Origin: Aquimarina latercula DSM 2041
Lineage (GTDB): Bacteria; Bacteroidota; Bacteroidia; Flavobacteriales; Flavobacteriaceae
Length of the DNA: 64,000 nucleotides
Assembly: GCF_000430645.1 (NCBI RefSeq)
Contig: NZ_AUMK01000013.1
Span: forward strand, 1-64,000
Direction of reading: 5' to 3'
Within the stretch, counting starts at the first letter, position 1. Every line of letters begins with the position of its first letter. The notes below the pieces were generated by a model. The model saw nothing but the letters and a program-made list of their open reading frames with translations. It had not been told where the DNA came from and made no database searches. A program made the translations under genes and the position numbers. Positions 1 to 7,694 of this stretch are shown here, in pieces.

Positions 1-1277
1 AAAGGTATCATCGCCACCATTCGCAGTTCCACCATCATCTGATAGTACAACGTCTACTGTTGCTGTTCCATTAGCATCCGCAGCAGTTGTATAAGTTAGA
101 TTTCCAGTTGCATCAATAGCCGGTTGAGCGCTAAACAATGCATTGTTATCATTTGTTACTGTAAATGTTAATGTTTGTGTAGCGTCGGCATCTCCATCAT
201 CGATAGCAGTTGCCCATCCATTTACAGTTTGTGCACCTGCATCTTCATTAATTGTTTCATTAGCACCCGCAGTAAAACTTGGTTCATCGTTTACTGCGTT
301 TACAGTAATAGTAAATTGCTGTGTTGCAAACGTATCATCACCACCATTAGCAGTTCCTCCATTATCCGATAGTACAACATCTACTGTTGCAGAACCATTA
401 GCATTCGTGGCAGGAGTATAAGTTAGATTTCCAGTTGCATCAATAGCCGGTTGAGCGCTAAACAGTGCATTGTTATCATTTGTTACTGTAAATGTTAACG
501 TTTGTGTTGCGTCGGCATCTCCATCATCGATAGCAGTTGCCCATCCATTTACAGTTTGTGCACCTGCATCTTCATTTATACTTTCATTTGCTCCAGCAGT
601 AAAACTAGGTTCGTCGTTAACGGCATTTATGGTTATTGTAAATTGCTGGGTTGCAAACGTATCATCACCACCATTAGCAGTTCCTCCATTATCCGATAGT
701 ACAACGCTTACTGTCGCAGATCCATTAGCATTTGCAGCAGGTGTATAGGTTAGATTTCCAGTTGCATCGATAGCCGGTTGAGCGCTAAACAGTGCATTGT
801 TATCATTTGTTACTGTAAATGTTAACGTTTGTGTTGCGTCGGCATCTCCATCATCGATAGCAGTTGCCCATCCATTTACAGTTTGTGCACCTGCATCTTC
901 ATTTATACTTTCATTTGCTCCAGCAGTAAAACTAGGTTCGTCGTTAACTGCGTTTACTGTTATTATAAATTGCTGTGTTGCAAACGTATCATCACCACCA
1001 TTAGCAGTTCCTCCGTTGTCGGAGAGTACAACATCTACGGTTGCAGAACCATTAGCATTTGTGGCAGGAGTATAAGTTAGATTACCCGTTGCATTAATAG
1101 CTGGTTGTACACTAAATAAAGCATTGTTGTCATCTGTTACTGTAAAGGTAAGTGTTTGTGTAGCATCTGCATCCCCATCATCAATGGCAGTTGCCCATCC
1201 ATTTACGGTTTGTGCACCTGCATCTTCGTTAATAGTTTCATTAGCACCTGCAGTAAAACTTGGTTCGTCATTTACTG
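1..1277 (-). repeat. Tandem 327-bp repeats inside the adhesin gene
   Basis: Units of exactly 327 bp (109 codons) lie at about 951-1277, 624-950 and 297-623, and a fourth is cut by the edge at 1-296. Units 624-950 and 297-623 share long stretches of identical DNA, for example 533-620 against 860-947. The unit nearest the gene start (951-1277) has diverged more. Near-identity at DNA level points to recent duplication or gene conversion, so copy number may vary between strains. Confidence 0.95.
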
Positions 1278-2415
1278 CTGTAATATCAAAAGTTACACTT
1301 GCGGGACTAGATGTATCCGTACCATCATTAGTAGTAAACGAAATTGTTCCAGCATTAGTGCCGTTAAGATTTGGAGTCGGTGTAAAGGTTGCGGCATCTA
1401 GCGCAGCATTAATATTTGCTAAGGTTCCTGCAGCGGTAAAACTAGCAGATCCATTACCACTACCGCCAAAAGTAATTCCTGCTGTACCTAATGTAACCGT
1501 TCCACCTGTAATGGTAAAAGTTACAGTTTGATCATCTCCATCAGTATCTGCGACCAGAATATTATCTGCTAAAGCAACATTAATAGCGTCTTCTAATACT
1601 GTTGGTGCGGATGGCGCTGTTGCTATTGGAGCGTTGTTACTCGTAGCAATCGACCCTTCAGAAAAGACAATGTCATCAATCGCGACTTCTTCGCTAGCAG
1701 CATTAAAGTCGGCTTCTATAATAAGTTTGACTTTACTTCCAATGTACGGTACTAAGCTAAAATTGATTGTTTGTTCACTTCCTTCTGTAAGTTGTCCGTC
1801 AATATCGTTTCCCGTAGCGTTATTTCCCCCTTCTGTTCCATCCCCATCAGAATCTACAATTGTTACGAAGTTTGGGTTGCCATCAACTTGTAATGCTACA
1901 AAAAAACGATCATTTGCTCCATCAGTATTTTCATAAGTAGCAGATCTTATACCATATTTTAGACTCAATTGAGGATTTATGGTACTTGAAAGATCCACTT
2001 CGTCGAATTCTATTTGAATTGTACCGTCTGGATCTTCGATCATAAATACATTCCCTGATCCAATTAAGAAACCAGCTGCTCCGGTTGTAGATGGCGCACC
2101 ATTTTGAAATGTTGTCCCTGGAACCACTCCAATTAGATCACCATCTGATAAACCTGAACTTCCCGAAGTACCAGTTCTGGTAGCTATAAATCTTGTTTTA
2201 AAACCTAATTCTGTAGATCCATTTGTTCCAAAAACGTATTCTACCGTTGGTTGACTAACATTATTAGAAAGTTGATGTGTGGTGGTATTAGGATCAGAGT
2301 AAACGGCAGAAACTGCCGTGGGTTCAGAAAAATTAGTGCCGACTTGACTATAACAAATACTTGAAATTAATCCAAGTGCAAACGGACATAATATTTTAAG
2401 TAGTATTGTTTTCAT
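1..2415 (-). CDS. Giant tandem-repeat cell-surface adhesin (5' part; runs off the left edge)
   Basis: The frame is open from the ATG at 2413-2415 to base 1, giving 805 visible residues with no stop, so the protein continues beyond the window. It starts with a signal peptide (MKTILLKILCPFALGLISS, then an SQV cleavage region). An N-terminal domain of about 240 residues, with Asp/Gly-rich loops such as DSDGDGTEGG that could bind calcium, is followed by one cadherin-like/RapA2-type repeat (about residues 260-378) and then 109-residue repeats opening with VNDEPSFTAGAN and ending NGGDDTF. Such Ig/cadherin-like arrays are known in large secreted adhesins of marine bacteria. Adhesion is inferred from repeat type only. 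A C-terminal T9SS sorting domain would be expected outside the window. Confidence 0.85.
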   Translation of the reverse strand, partial: MKTILLKILCPFALGLISSICYSQVGTNFSEPTAVSAVYSDPNTTTHQLSNNVSQPTVEYVFGTNGSTELGFKTRFIATRTGTSGSSGLSDGDLIGVVPGTTFQNGAPSTTGAAGFLIGSGNVFMIEDPDGTIQIEFDEVDLSSTINPQLSLKYGIRSATYENTDGANDRFFVALQVDGNPNFVTIVDSDGDGTEGGNNATGNDIDGQLTEGSEQTINFSLVPYIGSKVKLIIEADFNAASEEVAIDDIVFSEGSIATSNNAPIATAPSAPTVLEDAINVALADNILVADTDGDDQTVTFTITGGTVTLGTAGITFGGSGNGSASFTAAGTLANINAALDAATFTPTPNLNGTNAGTISFTTNDGTDTSSPASVTFDITAVNDEPSFTAGANETINEDAGAQTVNGWATAIDDGDADATQTLTFTVTDDNNALFSVQPAINATGNLTYTPATNANGSATVDVVLSDNGGTANGGDDTFATQQFIITVNAVNDEPSFTAGANESINEDAGAQTVNGWATAIDDGDADATQTLTFTVTNDNNALFSAQPAIDATGNLTYTPAANANGSATVSVVLSDNGGTANGGDDTFATQQFTITINAVNDEPSFTAGANESINEDAGAQTVNGWATAIDDGDADATQTLTFTVTNDNNALFSAQPAIDATGNLTYTPATNANGSATVDVVLSDNGGTANGGDDTFATQQFTITVNAVNDEPSFTAGANETINEDAGAQTVNGWATAIDDGDADATQTLTFTVTNDNNALFSAQPAIDATGNLTYTTAADANGTATVDVVLSDDGGTANGGDDTF

Positions 2416-2435
2416 TTACGTTTTGTTTGTATTAA

Positions 2436-2470
2436 ATGTAAGCTTATTTTTTTGAAAAACAAGCTTACAT
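2436..2470 (-). terminator. Hairpin between the collar gene and the adhesin
   Basis: Perfect 10-bp inverted repeat: ATGTAAGCTT at 2436-2445 and AAGCTTACAT at 2461-2470, with an A/T-rich loop. On the minus strand it follows the collar gene by 12 bases and precedes the adhesin start by 21 bases. The T-tract after the stem is short, so it may be a weak terminator or a 5'-UTR control element of the adhesin mRNA. Confidence 0.5.
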
Positions 2471-2482
2471 GGGATTAAAACA

Positions 2483-3055
2483 TTAATTTCTGGAGGGGTA
2501 TATTCCCTGATAGCAAATAATATAATTGCAAGATTGAAAAGGTGCCCGATTTTCATGAGATTGATTTCCTCCCGTTAATCCAACAGATATATTTCCATCG
2601 ATACTAATGCTATTTGGCCCCATTTTAATAGTTCCATCAGGAGCTGTGCTATTATATATAGTTGGTGTTTCTGCAACTCCAAAATATCTGCCATTTGGAT
2701 CAGCGGAATCCACATCTTCTTCATTTGCATTGATGCTTGCAGATAAGCCATTTAATGTTGCTGTATGGGTGTGCGTTGGTATTTCTAGTTGATTTAAGGT
2801 TACAAATTCGACCCCTCCTTTAGCACCTATGTTATAAGGTTGTAATCCTGGTCCACTACCGCTACCGATTACAGAACGACCTCTTAAGTCAGGTAAACCA
2901 AAACTTGTTCTTCCATCTCCTCCGTAAATGGTTCCTATAAGAGAGAAAAAAGCATTATACTGTGATATAGATAATAATTGTCCCTGACATAAAAACCAGT
3001 TTCTTGGAGCCCAATTAGGTCCCCAAGGCATTATTTGCCCTATTGTTCCTTCCAT
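2483..3055 (-). CDS. Phage tail collar domain protein (MdpB/microcystin-dependent-protein family)
   Basis: 190 residues. The N-terminus (GTIGQIMPWGPNWAPRNWFLCQGQ, then ISQYNAFFSLIGTIYGGDGRTSFGLPDLRGR) is the classic collar-domain signature: W-x-LCdGq, a bl-Y-aLfaliG-t-YGGdG block and fxLPdlrGR. The later THTHTATL and the C-terminal CNYIICYQGIYP block also fit the family. Stand-alone collar proteins are common in Bacteroidota outside prophages and their role is not settled. No other phage structural gene is seen nearby. It follows the 125-residue unknown gene by 32 bases and is probably co-transcribed with it. Confidence 0.9.
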   Translation of the reverse strand: MEGTIGQIMPWGPNWAPRNWFLCQGQLLSISQYNAFFSLIGTIYGGDGRTSFGLPDLRGRSVIGSGSGPGLQPYNIGAKGGVEFVTLNQLEIPTHTHTATLNGLSASINANEEDVDSADPNGRYFGVAETPTIYNSTAPDGTIKMGPNSISIDGNISVGLTGGNQSHENRAPFQSCNYIICYQGIYPSRN

Positions 3056-3087
3056 AATTGTATGTATTTAGTATTTATTTTTATTTG

Positions 3088-3465
3088 TTATATTGCTAGA
3101 TTCATTTTTGTTTCAATGCTAAGTTCTCTAAGTTTAATTTGTACCAATGAACCATTATCAGTGTTTAAAGTTGAAGTTCCCAATTTGTCTATTTCAAGGT
3201 TCAAAACACCATTTCCTTCGTATCTATAGTATGCCTCAGTTGTTATTGCTCTAATTAAAACTCCCCAAGTTTCGGTAATATCGGGATGACCTTCTAATTT
3301 CTTATCTCCTAGATCAATAAAGTTTAGAGTTCCTATTCCAGGAATTTCTAAAAGAAGACTTCCTTGTTTTTCAAAAGTTGTTTTTCCCCCATCTTTAGCT
3401 ACTGTTTTAGCATTACTTGCAGGTACATTATAGCTATAATTATTGGTTACATTTAATGTGTACAT
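3088..3465 (-). CDS. Small conserved-looking protein of unknown function
   Basis: 125 residues, not recognised. No signal peptide or membrane segment is evident. The protein looks beta-rich, with alternating hydrophobic residues (LLLEIPGIGTLNFIDLG, YYRYEGNGVLNLEIDKLG). It sits 8 bases after the formyltransferase-like gene and 32 bases before the collar gene on the same strand, so the three are probably one transcript. A structural or display role together with the collar protein is possible, but that is only inference from position. Confidence 0.75.
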   Translation of the reverse strand: MYTLNVTNNYSYNVPASNAKTVAKDGGKTTFEKQGSLLLEIPGIGTLNFIDLGDKKLEGHPDITETWGVLIRAITTEAYYRYEGNGVLNLEIDKLGTSTLNTDNGSLVQIKLRELSIETKMNLAI

Positions 3466-3473
3466 AGTATCGA

Positions 3474-4433
3474 TTATTTGATTATTAATTCTTTTTTTTG
3501 TTCAAAATTGCTTTGAAAGTAATGCCCTTGCTTTATACCTAGGTGAACATATTTAGCTCCAGATAAAACACCTGCATCCGAGCTGATTATATTTATTCTT
3601 AATATTTTCCCGTATTTGCAGTATACATATAGTCCTTCTTGAGGATGTGCATGTACAATTTCTCCAGCGGTTTTACCAAATATGGGTTGACTATCTACCG
3701 GAGAAACTTCTATTATTTTTATCGGTGATCCTTGGTAGTAAGTGGTTACTCCACCATATTTGGGATTACAAGCATTCACCAGATTTTCTATTTCGTCAGC
3801 AGTTTGTGTCTCCCAAGATATTGTGGTATCTTTTTCGGTAGGTCTGTTATAGTATGCTATTCCTTCATTCGATTGTAATCTTAGATTTTTAGCATCTACT
3901 ATTAGTTCTAATGCTTTTTTAGTTAGCTCGCCAAGCATGTAACTCATTTTAGAATTAGCCATTCCCAACGTTTCGCCGGGAATTATAGGAACAGGTTGTT
4001 CTAATAGAATTTTACCAGTATCCCAATCCTTATTCATTTGATGAATAGTAATTGCAGTTTGTTTTTTTCCTTGTTTTATAGACCAGAATAATGGATCAGG
4101 GCCTTTATTTTCAGGTAATTTCCCAAAATGTACATTTAAGAACCCGTATGTTGGAATTGCCAAAATATCTTCGGGGACCTTAATAGAAAAACCACAAACT
4201 AATACTAAATCAGGATTTTTATTTTTTAACCATTCTCTAAAATCTGTATGAATATTTTGTTTGTTAATTCTATATGTTTCATATCCTTCATTTTGTATGG
4301 AATTGGACCAAAAATTGTTTGAATTTTGTCCTACCAACTCTTCAAAACAGATAGCGCTTAACATTTCATTTTCAGAAAGATATTTGTAGATAGATAGGCA
4401 AATTGGAAATGCTCCGATGAGAATTGTTTTCAT
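3474..4433 (-). CDS. Formyltransferase-family enzyme (methionyl-tRNA formyltransferase-like)
   Basis: About 319 residues from the ATG at 4431-4433 (MKTILIGAFPICLSIYKYL). The frame is open to 4535, but the extra 34 residues do not look like part of the fold. The formyl_trans_N core is present: LNVHFGKLPENKGPDPLFWSI carries the N-x-H pair (Asn100, His102) and DWDTGKIL the Asp (Asp138). The 38-residue spacing equals the Asn108-Asp146 spacing of E. coli Fmt. A C-terminal Fmt-like region follows (about 215-315). Given its non-housekeeping neighbours it is more likely a sugar-nucleotide or other N-formyltransferase, or a divergent paralogue, than the cell's Fmt. The substrate cannot be read from the sequence. 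Confidence 0.85.
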   Translation of the reverse strand: MKTILIGAFPICLSIYKYLSENEMLSAICFEELVGQNSNNFWSNSIQNEGYETYRINKQNIHTDFREWLKNKNPDLVLVCGFSIKVPEDILAIPTYGFLNVHFGKLPENKGPDPLFWSIKQGKKQTAITIHQMNKDWDTGKILLEQPVPIIPGETLGMANSKMSYMLGELTKKALELIVDAKNLRLQSNEGIAYYNRPTEKDTTISWETQTADEIENLVNACNPKYGGVTTYYQGSPIKIIEVSPVDSQPIFGKTAGEIVHAHPQEGLYVYCKYGKILRINIISSDAGVLSGAKYVHLGIKQGHYFQSNFEQKKELIIK

Positions 4434-4656
4434 AAATAGATAGTTGTAATTTTCCCTTTGAATCAAAGTTATGTGAAGAATAAAAAATATGGTATACGTA
4501 GAATCACCTGAATTTAAAAAAATCCTATTAAGCAATTCTTTGTGGTGAAAAATACTTAGGAGTGTATTCTTGTTTTAAGAAAGTTTAGGAAGATCGGTTA
4601 AGCTAACCAGACAAATATGTAGTAGAGAAAAATGATCTAATAAGTGGAATGGTAGG

Positions 4657-5094
4657 TTATTTTAAGTATACGCACTTTCGTTCGTAATCAATTACTGCTT
4701 TTCCTTTTTTTAAAATATCAGCGCCAATTATTCCATCAACAGGTTCGGCTTGATGAGCGGTTAAAGCAGTATTTACATGTGTTAGATCAAATAAAACAAG
4801 GGAAACATTGTTTTTTGACCATTTGCCTAATTGTAATGTGTTTTTTTTAGAAAGTTGAGTAACCATATCGGTCGCGCCAGCACCAGCTGCTTTTACATCA
4901 CTATCTTGAGCAAAAAGATTAAATTTTTCCACAGCATCAAAACCTACACATGAATTAGACGCTCCCGTATCTAAAATAAAATTTCCTTCTATACCATTAA
5001 GCTTTGCTTTTACCTCAAAATGATTTGTTTTGGTGTATACAAGTCTGATACGTTGATATTCTTTGTTAATTAGGAATTGGCGTAGTGTAGTCAT
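4657..5094 (-). CDS. Retropepsin-like aspartic protease (clan AA), coupled to the CHAT gene
   Basis: 145 residues from the ATG at 5092-5094, which overlaps the CHAT stop codon in an ATGA arrangement. The frame extends upstream to 5157 but the overlap start is preferred. The catalytic motif ILDTGAS places the active Asp at residue 42. It is followed by the flap region and the hydrophobic-hydrophobic-Gly motif GIIGADIL, as in gag-pepsin/Asp_protease_2 proteins. One lobe only, so it should act as a homodimer. There is no signal peptide or membrane helix, so the product should be cytosolic unless exported with a partner. Substrate unknown; the coupling to a CHAT protease suggests a shared pathway. 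Confidence 0.85.
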   Translation of the reverse strand: MTTLRQFLINKEYQRIRLVYTKTNHFEVKAKLNGIEGNFILDTGASNSCVGFDAVEKFNLFAQDSDVKAAGAGATDMVTQLSKKNTLQLGKWSKNNVSLVLFDLTHVNTALTAHQAEPVDGIIGADILKKGKAVIDYERKCVYLK

Positions 5095-7694
5095 TTTATT
5101 TTTTGTCGGATCGCAAACAAAAATAGTATAATTAATAAGAAAACACCTGTTATCCAAATCCAGTTATAATTGGTTGAGGTTGGAGTCTGGTATGCACCAT
5201 AATAAATGAATGCAGCCCAGTAATACGGTGATTTTTGAATATTAGAGATTTTTTTAGAATTGAGATAGTCTAATTTTGCGTTATGTAATCCTTCTGCGTT
5301 CGAATTAGTAGCGTATAGTTTTTGGTAAAAATAGTTCATGAGTTCAGAAGTAGTTTTGTCATTAACCTTCCACAGCGAAAATAACACGTTAGGAACTCCT
5401 GCATACTGAAACCCTCTACCGATACTCAAAGGTCCTTCTCCCGAAATTAGAGTACCTATGCCAGTTTCGCAAGCACTAAGAACAACTAAGTCTGTTTCTA
5501 ATGCTAGTCCATATAATTGATTTACTGGGATGTTTTGATTTCTAAATTGTATAGAAGCAGGTCTAGAAAAATTTCCAGCTTCAGCATGGGTTGATAGGTG
5601 TAAAACAGTATGGCTTTTGGATTCTTTAAGAAAATTTCTATAAGTCGCATTCTCTTTTTTGAGAAAAGTACCATTAAATTTTTGTTCAATATATTGTTGC
5701 TCTTTTATTGAGAAAGGAAGTTCTAGGTTGGTTTTTTCAAAAACAGGAAATATCCCTAATATGCTTCTATCGTTGTTTGTGTTTTTAATAGACCTCACGT
5801 ATTTACTGGCGGAGTTTTCATAAACCAAAACACTAGATTTTAATAAAAATGGCATGTTTTGAAAACTAAAAGAACTTGTTTTTTTAGTAAGTAATGTTTC
5901 AAAAGGAATGAAATTTAACAATCCATCAGGAACAACTAGTATTCTTTTAGAACTTGGGATTTTTAAAATTTTATACACATTAAAACTGCTTTCTGAAAAT
6001 GAAATCACATCATCGTTAATAGCTGAAGGGGTATTAAAATAGGAAATGTAACTTTTAATAGTTTTTCTAAAATTTTCACTATTACCAATTTTTTGTAAAC
6101 TGATAGAGTGAGCATCAATTCTAAACTGATATGTGGTTTCTTTTCCGAAAAAATATTCGATTAAAGTAATATCATCTTGTTTTAGCTTTTCTTGGAGTTT
6201 TTGAATAGATATGGTGTTATGAGGGGGTAATAGTTCGGGGTATTTTTCTTTTAATATGGTCTTTAATTCCTTAAGCTTAATAGATTTATTGTTATGTAGA
6301 TTGGTCCATTTTTGAATTTTTTCAATATCAGCGTTATCAGCTTGTTGTTTTTCTTGTAAGATGCTGGTTTCGTAGGATGCAAGTTGATATGTTAGTTGTT
6401 TGTTTTTCTTTACTAAAGAATCATTTTTATATGCGGATAGTAATTGTTTTGATAGTTGTGCTTCGTTTACAAAAGGTGCTTTAGAATTATCAGCTGCTTC
6501 AAATGCTCTATGTATATGTTTAATGTTTTTGGTTTTCCTATACAAAGAATATAAAATATCTATATACTGTTCCGTCCGATTTCGATTTTGACTGTGCTGA
6601 ATTATTTTTGTGTCCTGTAATGGATATACTGTGTTTAATTTAGAATTTACTATAAAAGCAGCTTCATAAGACTCAATTGCAAAAATAGGTTTGTTTAATC
6701 GTTCGTAAATATATGCTTGTACATCAAGAGTTTTAAGGAGAATTCTGTCTGCAATAAGATGTTTTTTTTTGGGGATATCGTTTTTTTTAGAATATGCAGG
6801 TAAAAGAATACTGTAAATTTCTTTTATAATTTCTATTGCTTCGGTAAATGAAGATTTAGAAAGCAAAATATCTACAAAAGCTAATTGTAATTTTGCAAGA
6901 TCTCTAGTTGTAGTATTTGATTGTTCTAATAGTTGAACTTTTGCTCTGTTTATATAATGCTGAGCATTTTGTATATCGTTATTTTCCAACGCGATTGCTG
7001 CTAATAGTTGATAAGCATTAGTTTGCGAAGGATCAATAGCTATTACTTTTAGGGCATAGCTTTGGGCTTTCTCTGGTTCGTTAATATCTAGGTAATTCGT
7101 CGCTAAATTGATTAAAATGTTTACGTTTTTAGAAGCAATTTTTTCTCCTTTTTGAAGTATTGTTATAGCTTGTTGGTAATTACTCTGATTATTGTATGCG
7201 ATTGATAAGTTTGTAATTGCTGAAATTACCTGAGGTAAATTTTGTTGCTGTTCTGCTAAATATAAATAGCTTGTTATTGTGTTTTTTGCTTTTTGTAAAT
7301 CACCGATTTTAAGATATAAGTTTCCTAAAGGCTGCAGGCAGTTTTCAACAATATCGTAGTTTTTAATGTTGTTGTCTTGAAAAACTTTCCAGGCTTTTTC
7401 ATAATAGGTTATTGCAACTGATAGATTATTAAAATGTGTGTTATAGTAACCGATATTTGTATTTATTATAATCCAGGCTAATTTATCTTCGGTAGTCTGT
7501 AGTTGGTTTTCTTTTGAATTAATTATTTTAGTTAGTCTATTTAAATTAGAAGCGGTAGGATCCGAAAGGAATTGGTCTAATTGATGGTATAAAAAATCCG
7601 AAGTTTTGTTTTTTTGCTGTGAATAAGCTGCAAAATCTCCAAAGTATAGTAAAATAAACAGCAAAATGATGCTTCTAAAACTTCCAAATTCCAT
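5091..7694 (-). CDS. TPR-CHAT caspase-like protease, exported and membrane-tethered
   Basis: 867 residues from the ATG at 7692-7694. The longer frame to 7748 would bury the signal peptide (MEFGSFRSIILLFILLYFG, cleavage near AYSQQ). Order: signal peptide; TPR array about 60-320 (for example INLATNYLDINEPEKAQSYALKVIAIDP); a helical linker; CHAT domain about 600-830 with the His-Cys dyad in HLSTHAEAG (His703) and VLSACETG (Cys742) and the GEGPLSIGRGFQYAGVPNVLFSLWKVND block; a C-terminal helix (IWITGVFLLIILFLFAI) ending RQKIK. This topology puts TPR and CHAT in the periplasm with a basic tail inside. The start overlaps the PKD gene by 20 bases and the end overlaps the retropepsin gene by 4. Confidence 0.93.
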   Translation of the reverse strand: MEFGSFRSIILLFILLYFGDFAAYSQQKNKTSDFLYHQLDQFLSDPTASNLNRLTKIINSKENQLQTTEDKLAWIIINTNIGYYNTHFNNLSVAITYYEKAWKVFQDNNIKNYDIVENCLQPLGNLYLKIGDLQKAKNTITSYLYLAEQQQNLPQVISAITNLSIAYNNQSNYQQAITILQKGEKIASKNVNILINLATNYLDINEPEKAQSYALKVIAIDPSQTNAYQLLAAIALENNDIQNAQHYINRAKVQLLEQSNTTTRDLAKLQLAFVDILLSKSSFTEAIEIIKEIYSILLPAYSKKNDIPKKKHLIADRILLKTLDVQAYIYERLNKPIFAIESYEAAFIVNSKLNTVYPLQDTKIIQHSQNRNRTEQYIDILYSLYRKTKNIKHIHRAFEAADNSKAPFVNEAQLSKQLLSAYKNDSLVKKNKQLTYQLASYETSILQEKQQADNADIEKIQKWTNLHNNKSIKLKELKTILKEKYPELLPPHNTISIQKLQEKLKQDDITLIEYFFGKETTYQFRIDAHSISLQKIGNSENFRKTIKSYISYFNTPSAINDDVISFSESSFNVYKILKIPSSKRILVVPDGLLNFIPFETLLTKKTSSFSFQNMPFLLKSSVLVYENSASKYVRSIKNTNNDRSILGIFPVFEKTNLELPFSIKEQQYIEQKFNGTFLKKENATYRNFLKESKSHTVLHLSTHAEAGNFSRPASIQFRNQNIPVNQLYGLALETDLVVLSACETGIGTLISGEGPLSIGRGFQYAGVPNVLFSLWKVNDKTTSELMNYFYQKLYATNSNAEGLHNAKLDYLNSKKISNIQKSPYYWAAFIYYGAYQTPTSTNYNWIWITGVFLLIILFLFAIRQKIK

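Noticed and set aside
1..1277. Period-327 repeats as a CRISPR-like or satellite array.
   Set aside because: The period is far too long, there are no unique spacers, and the repeats are in-frame protein domains.
1..1936. Several plus-strand open frames of 60-135 codons in the repeat region.
   Set aside because: They repeat with the 327-bp period and lie opposite the continuous minus-strand adhesin frame with a signal peptide; they are shadows.
2483..3055. Collar protein as evidence of a prophage.
   Set aside because: No terminase, portal, capsid, tail tube, integrase or lysis gene is nearby; stand-alone collar proteins are common in this phylum.
5091..7694. CHAT protein as a Craspase-type (type III-E CRISPR) effector.
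   Set aside because: No gRAMP, Cas gene or CRISPR array in the window, and the protein is exported and membrane-anchored.
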